Origin: Neptunitalea lumnitzerae
GTDB taxonomy: Bacteria; Bacteroidota; Bacteroidia; Flavobacteriales; Flavobacteriaceae
DNA length: 64,000 nucleotides
Assembly (NCBI RefSeq): GCF_027924185.1
Contig: NZ_BRVO01000001.1
Location: 744,001-808,000, forward strand
Reading direction: 5' to 3'
Shown here one piece after another: positions 54,551-62,921 of this stretch (the first letter of the stretch is position 1; each line of letters starts with the position of its first letter). The translations under genes were made by a program, and so were the position numbers. Below the pieces are notes generated by a model. The model ran no database searches. It was given only the letters and a program-made list of their open reading frames with translations, and was not told the DNA's origin.

Positions 54551-55315
54551 CTACTCTTTATATGTCATCGTTGCCGATACCTGAGCGGTAGGCAATATCA
54601 ATAAATCTGAGATGTTTACATGGTATGGGCGGGTAACAACAAAGTGTATTACATCAGCAATATCATGTCCGGTTAAAGGTTCAAACCCTTGGTAAACTGT
54701 TTTAGCTTTTTCGGTATCTCCTTTAAAGCGTACATCACTAAATTCAGTTTCTACCAATCCAGGGTGTACCGCACCTACACGTATTCCTTTTCCGTAAAGG
54801 TCTACGCGCATAGCCTTGTTTAAAGCATTCACAGCATGTTTGGTGGCACAATATACATTTCCGTTAGGGTATACTTCTTTACCTGCAATAGAACCAATAT
54901 TAATAATATGTCCTGTTTTACGGGCAATCATTCCCGGAATAATAGCTTTAGAAACATACAATAACCCTTTTACATTAATATCTATCATGGCATCCCAATC
55001 ATCTAAACTACCCTCTTGTATAGGGTCTAAACCATGTGCATTACCAGCGTTGTTAATCAAAATATCAATATTAGAAAACGCTTCAGGTATACTATCAATG
55101 GCAGCTAAAACAGCCTCTTTGTTGCTTACATCAAAAGCCAAGGTATGTACTTTTACCATAGAAGAAAGTTCAGCTTTCATTGCGGCTAATCTATCTTCGC
55201 GTCTTCCACAAATAATTAAATCAATACCATTTTTAGCAAATAGTTCGGCTGTTGCTTTACCTATACCGCTAGTAGCCCCGGTAACAAGGGCTATTTTTGT
55301 TGTGTTATTCATCAT
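54551..55315 (-). CDS. short-chain dehydrogenase (YdfG-like)
   Basis: This 254-residue classical SDR has TGATSGIGKA near the N-terminus, NNAGNAHGL, a catalytic Ser in INIGSIAG and YCATKHAV (Tyr/Lys). RRED after the second strand suggests NADP(H). The pattern is close to NADP-dependent 3-hydroxy acid/serine dehydrogenases of the YdfG type. It follows the aldo/keto reductase gene by 12 nt. A second ATG at residue 2 is an equally good start. Confidence 0.92.
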   Translation of the reverse strand: MMNNTTKIALVTGATSGIGKATAELFAKNGIDLIICGRREDRLAAMKAELSSMVKVHTLAFDVSNKEAVLAAIDSIPEAFSNIDILINNAGNAHGLDPIQEGSLDDWDAMIDINVKGLLYVSKAIIPGMIARKTGHIINIGSIAGKEVYPNGNVYCATKHAVNALNKAMRVDLYGKGIRVGAVHPGLVETEFSDVRFKGDTEKAKTVYQGFEPLTGHDIADVIHFVVTRPYHVNISDLLILPTAQVSATMTYKE

Positions 55316-55327
55316 ACATATTTAAAA

Positions 55328-56191
55328 TTAGGGTACTGGATTACCAGAAACTACTTCTAACATCATAAACCAATCTTCCAGGCTTAACGGAATATTTTTA
55401 GCCTCAATAGCTTTCTTAATTCGTTTCGGTTGCGTAGTACCAATTACCGGAACAATAGCTGCAGGATGTTTCATAATCCAAGCTATTAAAAGCGCATCTT
55501 CTTCTACCTTATATTTTTCACATAAGTTAGGCATGAGTTGCTTTAATCCGGGGTATTGTTTTTTAAAGTAATTGCCAAGCGGACTCCAAGCCATAGGTTT
55601 AATTTTCTTTAGCATCATATGGTCTAAAGTACCATCAAACATGGCTTCGTGTGTAGTTAAAGAAAACTCAATCTGGTTGGTTTCTACAGGTACATATTCA
55701 CTTAAAAGATTGGTTTGTGTAGGGGTAAAATTAGATACTCCAAAGTGTTTTACTTTTCCGGTTTCAATAAGTTTATTTACTGTTTCTCCAACCTCTTTTG
55801 GGTCTAATAAAGGGCTAGGTCTGTGCAGTAATAAAATATCTAAATATTCGGTTTGTAAATGCTCTAAAGAAGTTTCAACACTTTTTATAATATGCTCTTT
55901 AGAGTAGTTGTAATGCTTTACTTTGTGGCTACGGTTTTTGCCTACCATTTGTATACCACATTTGGTAATAAATTGTACTTTTTCACGGTCAAGACCACTA
56001 GCGGCAAATGCCTTTCCAAAGTCGGCTTCTGTAGTATGATTACCGTAGATGTCGGCATGGTCAAAAGTGGTAATACCTTGCTCAAAATAGAAATGTTGTA
56101 GCGCAACCATTTCTTTAGTTCTTAATTTTTTACCCCATTGCCCCCAAGTCATTGTGCCAGCTACCAAATGAGATATTTGTAAATTTTTCAT
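55328..56191 (-). CDS. aldo/keto reductase (YdhF-like)
   Basis: This is a 287-residue NADPH-dependent reductase. The catalytic tetrad is visible as Asp and Tyr in FDHADIYGNH, Lys in VQFITKCG and His in ILLLHRPSP. The cofactor region is VPVIGTTQPKRIKKAIEA. It is most like the YdhF group of oxidoreductases and probably reduces reactive carbonyls. It is first in an operon with the SDR and convergent with the dioxygenase operon. Confidence 0.92.
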   Translation of the reverse strand: MKNLQISHLVAGTMTWGQWGKKLRTKEMVALQHFYFEQGITTFDHADIYGNHTTEADFGKAFAASGLDREKVQFITKCGIQMVGKNRSHKVKHYNYSKEHIIKSVETSLEHLQTEYLDILLLHRPSPLLDPKEVGETVNKLIETGKVKHFGVSNFTPTQTNLLSEYVPVETNQIEFSLTTHEAMFDGTLDHMMLKKIKPMAWSPLGNYFKKQYPGLKQLMPNLCEKYKVEEDALLIAWIMKHPAAIVPVIGTTQPKRIKKAIEAKNIPLSLEDWFMMLEVVSGNPVP

Positions 56192-56370
56192 TAATTTAAC
56201 GTTTTGCTCTGAAAATATATATCTAAGGTAGCGCTTCTAACGCTAAAACTTACTTAAAATGTGGTATTGTTGTTAATTTTTAACCAATTATTAACAGCTG
56301 TACTACTATAAAATTGACAATTTGCGTTGTTAAAATTTTGAACGATAGATTTACCCAACAAAATATAAAT

Positions 56371-57375
56371 ATGATGGAGCAAACGAATACCGTTGACATT
56401 AGTAAAATTAATGAGAAAATAGAGAGAGAGAGTGCTTTTATAGACCTGTTGATGATGGAGATGAACAAGGTGATTGTGGGGCAGAAGTACATGGTAGAAA
56501 GATTATTGATTGGATTACTAGGGCGTGGACACATACTTTTAGAAGGTGTGCCAGGATTAGCAAAAACGTTGGCTATTAATACCCTGTCTAAAGCAGTGCA
56601 AGGATCTTTTAGTCGTATTCAGTTTACACCAGACTTGTTACCTGCCGATGTAGTGGGTACACTAATTTACAACATTAAAGAGAATGACTTTTCTATTAAG
56701 AAGGGACCTATATTTGCCAACTTTGTGCTAGCGGATGAGATTAACCGTGCCCCTGCAAAAGTGCAGTCGGCTTTGTTAGAAGCCATGCAGGAAAAGCAAG
56801 TTACTATTGGAGATGAAACTTTTGTGTTAGACAAGCCATTTTTAGTAATGGCAACACAAAACCCGGTAGAGCAAGAAGGTACGTACCCATTACCAGAAGC
56901 ACAGGTAGACCGTTTTATGTTAAAAACAGTAATTGATTATCCTAAGTTAGATGAGGAGCAATTAATTATTAGAGCCAACCTTAAAGGTTCTTTTGAAACG
57001 GTAAATCCCGTTGTTACTACAGAACAGATTTTAAGAGCGCAAGAAGCTGTGAAAGAAGTGTACATGGATGAGAAGATTGAGCGCTATATCTTAGACATTA
57101 TTTTTGCTACACGTTATCCTGAAAAATACAATCTTGAAAGCTTAAAACCTTTAATTGGTTTTGGGGCTTCGCCAAGGGGTAGTATTAACCTTGCTAACGC
57201 TGCTAAATGTTATGCATTTATAAAACGTAGAGGGTATGTAGTACCAGAAGATGTAAGAGCGGTAGTACACGATGTATTAAGACACAGAATAGGAATTACC
57301 TATGAAGCAGAGGCTGAGAATATTAGTTCTGTAGATATTGTAAATAAAATAGTGAACGAGATTGAAGTACCTTAA
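56371..57375 (+). CDS. MoxR-family AAA ATPase of the Bat operon
   Basis: This 334-residue AAA+ ATPase has Walker A GVPGLAKT (59-66), Walker B FVLADEIN (118-125), the sensor segment VMATQNPVEQEGTYPLPEAQVDRF and a C-terminal lid with FGASPRGSINLANAAKCYA. MoxR proteins act as chaperones for VWA-domain partners, here BatA and BatB. The ATG at 56371 (or the next codon) is chosen over an upstream in-frame codon since the family starts near this point. The 179-nt region upstream holds no obvious TAnnTTTG box. Confidence 0.95.
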   Translation: MMEQTNTVDISKINEKIERESAFIDLLMMEMNKVIVGQKYMVERLLIGLLGRGHILLEGVPGLAKTLAINTLSKAVQGSFSRIQFTPDLLPADVVGTLIYNIKENDFSIKKGPIFANFVLADEINRAPAKVQSALLEAMQEKQVTIGDETFVLDKPFLVMATQNPVEQEGTYPLPEAQVDRFMLKTVIDYPKLDEEQLIIRANLKGSFETVNPVVTTEQILRAQEAVKEVYMDEKIERYILDIIFATRYPEKYNLESLKPLIGFGASPRGSINLANAAKCYAFIKRRGYVVPEDVRAVVHDVLRHRIGITYEAEAENISSVDIVNKIVNEIEVP

Positions 57376-57446
57376 TCAGTTGCCTTAACTAAGGTAGCTT
57401 ACTAACTGCTACCAGCCAATAACAACCATAACTGAATTTGGATACA

Positions 57447-58313
57447 ATGGATACTAAGGAGCTATTAAAGAAAGTACGAAAAATTGAGATAAAGACACGC
57501 CGACTGTCTGACCATATTTTTGGAGGTGAATATCATTCTACTTTTAAAGGTAGAGGGATGACATTTTCTGAGGTGCGCCAGTACCAGTTTGGAGACGATG
57601 TAAGAAATATAGACTGGAATGTAACGGCACGTTATAACGAGCCGTATATTAAAGTTTTTGAAGAAGAACGAGAGCTTACCATGATGCTTATGGTAGATGT
57701 TTCTGGTTCTGAAATCTTCGGTACACAAGACGCTTTTAAAAGAGAAATTATTACTGAAATAGCAGCTACTCTTGCTTTTTCGGCACTACAGAACAATGAT
57801 AAGATTGGGGTTATTTTATTTACCGATCAGATAGAGTTGTTTATACCTCCTAAAAAAGGGAAATCTCATGTTTTAAGAATTATACGTGAAATGTTAGAGT
57901 TTGAGCCTAAGAGCCAAGGTACTAACATTGCAGAAGCGTTGAAGTTTTTAAGCAGTGTAATGAAGAAGAAGGCAATTTCTTTTGTGTTGTCTGATTTTAT
58001 GGATTCTGGTTATGAACAAACACTTAAAATTGCTGGAAAGAAACATGACCTTACGGGTATTAGAGTGTACGATGCAAAAGAGGAAGCTATGCCTAATATT
58101 GGGTTGGTGCAAATGAAGGATAGTGAAACGGGTGAATTAGTGCTGGTAAATACCGGGTCTAAAAGTGTTAGAAATGCATACACCAAGTATTACAAAGATA
58201 ATGTAGCCTATTTTGAAGAAGTGTTTAGTAAAAGTGGTAGTGGTACTTTGGCTAGCAGGGTAGATGAAAATTATGTAAAAAAACTATTGGGTTATTTTAA
58301 AAGAAGAGGGTAA
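57447..58313 (+). CDS. DUF58 domain protein of the Bat operon
   Basis: This is a 288-residue cytoplasmic protein with the DUF58 hallmark SEVRQYQFGDDVRNIDWNVT (about 45-65). A VWA-like fold follows (MLMVDVSGSEIFG with a DxSxS-like start, then VLSDFMDSGYEQ). Such proteins always lie between MoxR and the VWA membrane proteins and probably link them. The ATG at 57447 is preferred over the TTG 9 nt earlier. The gene follows MoxR after 71 nt. Confidence 0.92.
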   Translation: MDTKELLKKVRKIEIKTRRLSDHIFGGEYHSTFKGRGMTFSEVRQYQFGDDVRNIDWNVTARYNEPYIKVFEEERELTMMLMVDVSGSEIFGTQDAFKREIITEIAATLAFSALQNNDKIGVILFTDQIELFIPPKKGKSHVLRIIREMLEFEPKSQGTNIAEALKFLSSVMKKKAISFVLSDFMDSGYEQTLKIAGKKHDLTGIRVYDAKEEAMPNIGLVQMKDSETGELVLVNTGSKSVRNAYTKYYKDNVAYFEEVFSKSGSGTLASRVDENYVKKLLGYFKRRG

Positions 58314-58317
58314 AACT

Positions 58318-60021
58318 ATGAATATGTTGCAACGGGTAATAACTACAAAACACACACAATGGAGCGTAAGTGCATTGTTCGTGTTTTTTGCGTGTTTTGC
58401 CACCTGGGCTCAAGAAGCTCCGAAGGTTACCAAAGAAGTAGATACAACCTCCATTAAAATAGGAGAGCAAATAATGTATAAGGTATCGGTGGAAACCGAT
58501 TCTACTGCACAAGTTATTTTTCCGGAAGGACAAACATTTGTGCCTTTAGAAATGGTAGAGGCTTACAAAACTGATACTATTAAAAGCAATAAAAAGTTTA
58601 CTTGGGTAAAAAAATATGCACTGTCTAAGTTTGACTCGGGTACATATTATATTCCTAAGCAACTTATTTTAGTTAATGAGAAGCCGTATTTGTTAGATTC
58701 TTTATTGGTTTCTGTAGCTGGTGTAGAAGTAGATACTACCAAGCAAAAGATGTACGATATTAAACCTCTTGTTGAGGTAGAGGGTAGAAATAGTTTTGAT
58801 TTTACACTACTCCTTTGGGCTTTAATTCCTATTGCTATTATTGCCTTTATAGTGTACTGGTTTTTAATAAGAAAAAAACCATTGACCGAAGAGGAAAAAA
58901 TAGCCTTGTTGCCACCCTTTGAAAGAGCTATTCAGGAGTTAGACGGATTGGAAAATTCTAAATATTTATTAGAGTCTAATTATAAAGGATACTATTCTGA
59001 GTTAACTACTATTGTAAAACGCTACTTAGAAGAAGAAGTTCATATAGATGCTTTAGAGTCTACTACCGATGAGCTTTTTGCAAAAATAGAGATGCTACAA
59101 GAAAAAGGTGGTGTAAGGTTAGAGCAGGAAACCATTAATAACTTTAAGCGTGTTTTACAGACTGCCGACTTGGTTAAGTTTGCACGTTCTACACCCGATG
59201 ATAATCAGGTAAGTAATGATAAAAAAGTTATACAACATGTGGTTGTAGAAACCAATGAATCTTTACCAGAACCTACTGAAGAAGAACTGGCACAAACAGA
59301 AGCTTACCAAGAATTACTGCTTAAGAAAAAGAAACAGAAAAATATTCTTATTGTAGTGGCTGCGGGTATGTTAACCATACTTTTAACCATAGGAGGCTTT
59401 ATTTGGTATTATGGTCCAACGTATGTGTATGATACAGTTACAGGCCATGAGTCTAAATTAATGCTGGAAGGTGAATGGACAGTGAGTGATTATGGGATAC
59501 CTCCTGTACGCATAGAAACACCAGAAGTATTAAAGCGTACCAAATTGGTATTGCCGGAAGAAGTAGAGCAAGTAATAGCCAGTGGTAAAATGTTTACCAT
59601 GGGGAACGGAGTAAGAGATAATTTTTATGTGGCTGTAAGTACCGTAAATTTAAAACCAGAGGTTGCTAACCCTAACAGTGGAGTTACCATTCCTGAGTTT
59701 ATGAAGCAGATTTATTTAGATGACTTAGAGGCTGCAGGGGCAGAAAATTTGCTTACGAAAGAAGAAGAGTTTATTAGTAAAGATGGCGTAGAAGGAAATA
59801 AAATGTATGGTTCTTTTAGTTGGAAAGAGAAAGAAGAAGATGAAGAACCTATTGATGCTACCTATCAGTTAATATCGTTTAAAGGAGATACGTACCAACA
59901 GAACATTTTAATTGTGTACAACGAGTTTAAAAATGATGAGTACATAGATAAGGTAGTAGACCGAATAGAAACCTCTATTGAAGTGAATACCTTAGCTAAC
60001 GAAAATACGAAACAGGAGTAA
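58318..60021 (+). CDS. Bat-operon membrane protein with two transmembrane segments
   Basis: This 567-residue protein has a signal sequence (to about TWAQEA), then a periplasmic Ig-like domain resembling the start of BatD proteins (about 35-140). A transmembrane helix follows (162-184), then a cytosolic helical region (about 190-340, DUF4381-like), a second helix (342-365) and a C-terminal domain of about 200 residues (ELMLEGEWTV to the end) that I cannot assign. It fills the place where many Bat operons have a small conserved protein. The first 340 residues match those; the last part is an extension. It overlaps nothing and ends 1 nt before batA. Confidence 0.78.
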   Translation: MNMLQRVITTKHTQWSVSALFVFFACFATWAQEAPKVTKEVDTTSIKIGEQIMYKVSVETDSTAQVIFPEGQTFVPLEMVEAYKTDTIKSNKKFTWVKKYALSKFDSGTYYIPKQLILVNEKPYLLDSLLVSVAGVEVDTTKQKMYDIKPLVEVEGRNSFDFTLLLWALIPIAIIAFIVYWFLIRKKPLTEEEKIALLPPFERAIQELDGLENSKYLLESNYKGYYSELTTIVKRYLEEEVHIDALESTTDELFAKIEMLQEKGGVRLEQETINNFKRVLQTADLVKFARSTPDDNQVSNDKKVIQHVVVETNESLPEPTEEELAQTEAYQELLLKKKKQKNILIVVAAGMLTILLTIGGFIWYYGPTYVYDTVTGHESKLMLEGEWTVSDYGIPPVRIETPEVLKRTKLVLPEEVEQVIASGKMFTMGNGVRDNFYVAVSTVNLKPEVANPNSGVTIPEFMKQIYLDDLEAAGAENLLTKEEEFISKDGVEGNKMYGSFSWKEKEEDEEPIDATYQLISFKGDTYQQNILIVYNEFKNDEYIDKVVDRIETSIEVNTLANENTKQE

Positions 60022-60022
60022 C

Positions 60023-61024
60023 ATGTTTAAAGAAATTGAATTTGCGAATCCACATTTTTTCTGGTTGTTTTTAGTACTTCCAGTATTAATAGGGTGGTAT
60101 ATATGGCGCAGAAAAGAACAAACAGCTGCCCTTAAGGTATCTAGCGTAAAAGGGTTTAAAGTAAAAGGTTCTTTTTTAGCTAAGTTTAAGCCAATGTTAT
60201 TTGTGCTAAGGTTATTGGCGTTGGCTGCGTTTATAGTGGCAATGGCAAGGCCACAAACTTCTGATGTTAGCTCGCAAACAAAAACTACCAAGGGGATAGA
60301 TATTGTGATGGCTATAGATGTGTCTTCTAGTATGTTGGCACAAGATTTGAGACCAAACAGATTAAAGGCACTGAAAAAAGTAGCAACCGATTTTATAGAT
60401 GAACGCCCTAACGACCGTATTGGTTTGGTAGTGTACGGTGGAGAGAGTTTTACTAAAACACCTATTACTAGTGATAAAAGTATTGTAAAGCGTGCTTTAG
60501 AAGAAATAGAAAACGGAATTGTAGAAGATGGTACTGCTATTGGCTCTGGTTTAGCTACGGCAGTAAACCGCTTAAAAGATAGTAAGGCAAAAAGTAAAAT
60601 AATTATTTTACTTACCGATGGTGTTAAAACTGCCGGATCTATAGAGCCTATAGATGCCGCTGAGCTTGCGGTTGCTTTTGGTATTAAAGTGTATACCATT
60701 GGTATTGGGTCTAACGGTATGGCAAGAACTCCTATTGCGTACAACGCAGACGGTAGTTTTAGGTATGGTTTAAAGAAAGTACAGATAGATGAAGATTTGC
60801 TAAAAGCCATTGCAGAACGTACCGAGGGAACTTACTTTAGAGCAACAAGTAACTCGTCTTTACAAGATATTTATGATGAAATAAACAAGTTGGAAACAAC
60901 CGAGATAGAGGAGTTTAAGTTTACCAACTATGACGAGAAGTACAGACCCTTTGTTATTGCAGGGCTTATACTATTAATGCTTGAGTTTTTATTAAAAAAT
61001 ACAGTGTTTAGAAGTTTTATATAA
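60023..61024 (+). CDS. batA: BatA, VWA-domain membrane protein
   Basis: This is a 333-residue protein with two N-terminal hydrophobic helices (about 11-27 and 58-75), a VWA domain (about 92-300) and a C-terminal helix (about 312-328). The MIDAS metal site is intact: Asp99, Ser101, Ser103 in MAIDVSSSMLA, a threonine in VEDGTAIGSG and Asp in IILLTDGVK. Bat proteins contribute to aerotolerance and stress resistance in Bacteroides fragilis. The VWA domain faces the periplasm by this topology. Confidence 0.95.
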   Translation: MFKEIEFANPHFFWLFLVLPVLIGWYIWRRKEQTAALKVSSVKGFKVKGSFLAKFKPMLFVLRLLALAAFIVAMARPQTSDVSSQTKTTKGIDIVMAIDVSSSMLAQDLRPNRLKALKKVATDFIDERPNDRIGLVVYGGESFTKTPITSDKSIVKRALEEIENGIVEDGTAIGSGLATAVNRLKDSKAKSKIIILLTDGVKTAGSIEPIDAAELAVAFGIKVYTIGIGSNGMARTPIAYNADGSFRYGLKKVQIDEDLLKAIAERTEGTYFRATSNSSLQDIYDEINKLETTEIEEFKFTNYDEKYRPFVIAGLILLMLEFLLKNTVFRSFI

Positions 61025-61032
61025 AACGGATT

Positions 61033-62091
61033 ATGATAGACTTTGATGAAAAAATATATTTTTACGGATTAGCGGTAATTCCAGTATTGCTTTTGATTTT
61101 CATAGGTATTCAATTATGGAAAAAGCAAACGCAAAAAAAGTTTGCCTCTGATGCGTTGTTAAAAAAGCTTGCGCCAGAAAAATCTATATTTAAGCCTATT
61201 TTAAAAGTAATTGTATTTTTATTGGCCATTGCTTTGCTAGTAATAGCGTTGGTAGACCCTAAAATAGGAACCAAATTAGAAACGGTTAAAAGAGAAGGGG
61301 TAGATGTTGTTTTTGCGGTAGACGTATCTAAGAGTATGTTGGCAGAAGATATTGCACCTAGTAGAATTGAAAAGGCAAAACACGTGGTTTCTGAAATTAT
61401 GGATAAACTTGTAAGTGATAGAGTTGGTATTATAGCCTACGCCGGGCAAGCATACCCGCAATTGCCTATTACTACAGATTATTCGGCGGCAAATATGTTT
61501 TTAAAAAGCATGAATACCGATATGCTTTCATCGCAAGGTACAGCTATAGATCAAGCTATTAAATTAGCAGGTACCTATTATAACGATGATAACCAAGCCA
61601 GTAGAATTTTGTTTATTATTTCTGATGGGGAAGACCATGAAGAGAATGATAACCAAATGAAAACGATTATTGAAGAGGCAGCAGATAAAGGAATTAAAAT
61701 TATTACTATTGGGGTAGGAACTGCCAAAGGAGGTAGAATACCTATTAAAGATAGTAGAGGTATTCTAGAGGAGTATAAGAAAGATGGTAACGGACAAACA
61801 GTAGTTACCCGTTTAAATGAGGTTAATTTAAAACAGATTGCAGAAGAAGGAAATGGTATTTACATTAATGGAGACAATACCGATGCAGCTGTTACAAAGG
61901 TTATAGAGGAATTAAACAAAATGGATAAAACCACTTTTGAGGCAAAAGAATATACCGACTATGAAGACCAGTTTCAATGGTTTTTAGCAGCAGGTATGTT
62001 TTTGCTAATAATAGATGTGTTTATGCTAGAGAAGAAAACAAAATGGGTACAAATGTTGAATTTGTTTAATGAAAAAGAAAAGCAAGCATGA
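61033..62091 (+). CDS. batB: BatB, VWA-domain membrane protein
   Basis: This 352-residue paralogue of BatA has the same layout: N-terminal helices (about 8-29 and 55-75), VWA domain (about 90-300) with MIDAS Asp97, Ser99, Ser101 in FAVDVSKSMLAED, the threonine in SSQGTAIDQA and Asp in IISDGEDHEEND, and a C-terminal helix. It ends inside the start of batC (4-nt overlap ATGA), so the two are translationally coupled. Confidence 0.95.
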   Translation: MIDFDEKIYFYGLAVIPVLLLIFIGIQLWKKQTQKKFASDALLKKLAPEKSIFKPILKVIVFLLAIALLVIALVDPKIGTKLETVKREGVDVVFAVDVSKSMLAEDIAPSRIEKAKHVVSEIMDKLVSDRVGIIAYAGQAYPQLPITTDYSAANMFLKSMNTDMLSSQGTAIDQAIKLAGTYYNDDNQASRILFIISDGEDHEENDNQMKTIIEEAADKGIKIITIGVGTAKGGRIPIKDSRGILEEYKKDGNGQTVVTRLNEVNLKQIAEEGNGIYINGDNTDAAVTKVIEELNKMDKTTFEAKEYTDYEDQFQWFLAAGMFLLIIDVFMLEKKTKWVQMLNLFNEKEKQA

Positions 62092-62900
62092 AGAGATTAG
62101 TTTTTATAGTAATAACTATGTTTGGCTTTACGTTGTCAAATGCTCAAGATGATAAGGATAAAGAGTTAGAACGTGCCAAAGTTAAATCTGAAAATTATAC
62201 CTATAGTGCCAATGAGGAATTAAAAGGGGATGCGTATGTAGAAGCAGAAAGAAGCTATAGAAAAGCCATTTCTGATTATAAAGACAACACTACAGCCAGA
62301 TATAATTTAGGTACTGCATACTATACCAAAGAAACTTATGACGAGGCAGCTTTGCGTTTTAAGGAAACAGCTGAGCAAGCAGAAACCAAAGCCGAAAAAC
62401 ATAAGGCATACCATAATTTAGGGAATGTGTTTATGAAAGAGAAGATGTACCAAAATGCGGTAGGAGCATATAAGCAAGCCTTGATTAATGACCCTACCGA
62501 TGATGAAACGAGGTACAATTATGCGTTAGCCAAAAAGATGTTGGAAGATGAACAAAAAAATGGTGGCGGTGATGATAATGATAAAGATAAGGATAAGAAC
62601 AAAGACCAAAACCAAGAAGATAAAAAGAATAAGAACGACGATAAGAACAAGAATAGTAAGAAAGACCAAGGCAACGACGAAAAGGATGAGCAGCAGAATG
62701 AAGGAAAGAATAATGAGCAGCAAAAAAATCCTGACCAGCCAAAAGATGGGCAACCACCAGAGCAGAGTAAGTCTAAAGCTTCTCCTGAGCAAATAAAACG
62801 TATGCTTAGAGCTATAGAGCAAGAAGATAAAAATGTTCAGGAAAAACAGAATACCAAAAAAGTAAAAGGTATTCCGGTGAAAACAGAAAAAGACTGGTAA
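62088..62900 (+). CDS. batC: BatC, TPR-repeat protein
   Basis: This 270-residue protein has a signal peptide to SNAQDD and three or so TPR motifs (about 30-150, with ARYNLGTAYYTKETYDEAALRF and AYHNLGNVFMKEKMYQNAVGAYK-type units). A highly charged low-complexity region rich in Lys, Asp, Asn and Gln follows (about 160-240). The TPR part is expected to bind the other Bat proteins. It overlaps batB by 4 nt. Confidence 0.93.
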   Translation: MKRLVFIVITMFGFTLSNAQDDKDKELERAKVKSENYTYSANEELKGDAYVEAERSYRKAISDYKDNTTARYNLGTAYYTKETYDEAALRFKETAEQAETKAEKHKAYHNLGNVFMKEKMYQNAVGAYKQALINDPTDDETRYNYALAKKMLEDEQKNGGGDDNDKDKDKNKDQNQEDKKNKNDDKNKNSKKDQGNDEKDEQQNEGKNNEQQKNPDQPKDGQPPEQSKSKASPEQIKRMLRAIEQEDKNVQEKQNTKKVKGIPVKTEKDW

Positions 62901-62921
62901 TCTTAACAAGCAACTTTTAAG

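Noticed and set aside
59992-60810. Open frame of 272 codons on the minus strand across batA
   Set aside because: It is the antisense shadow of batA, whose MIDAS motifs and operon position are unmistakable. The frame shows no recognisable domain and has low-complexity Ser/Ala/Ile composition.
62526-62909. Minus-strand frame rich in Leu, Ile and Phe, resembling a membrane protein
   Set aside because: It is the complement of the Lys/Asp/Asn low-complexity region of BatC; A-rich codons read backwards give hydrophobic residues.
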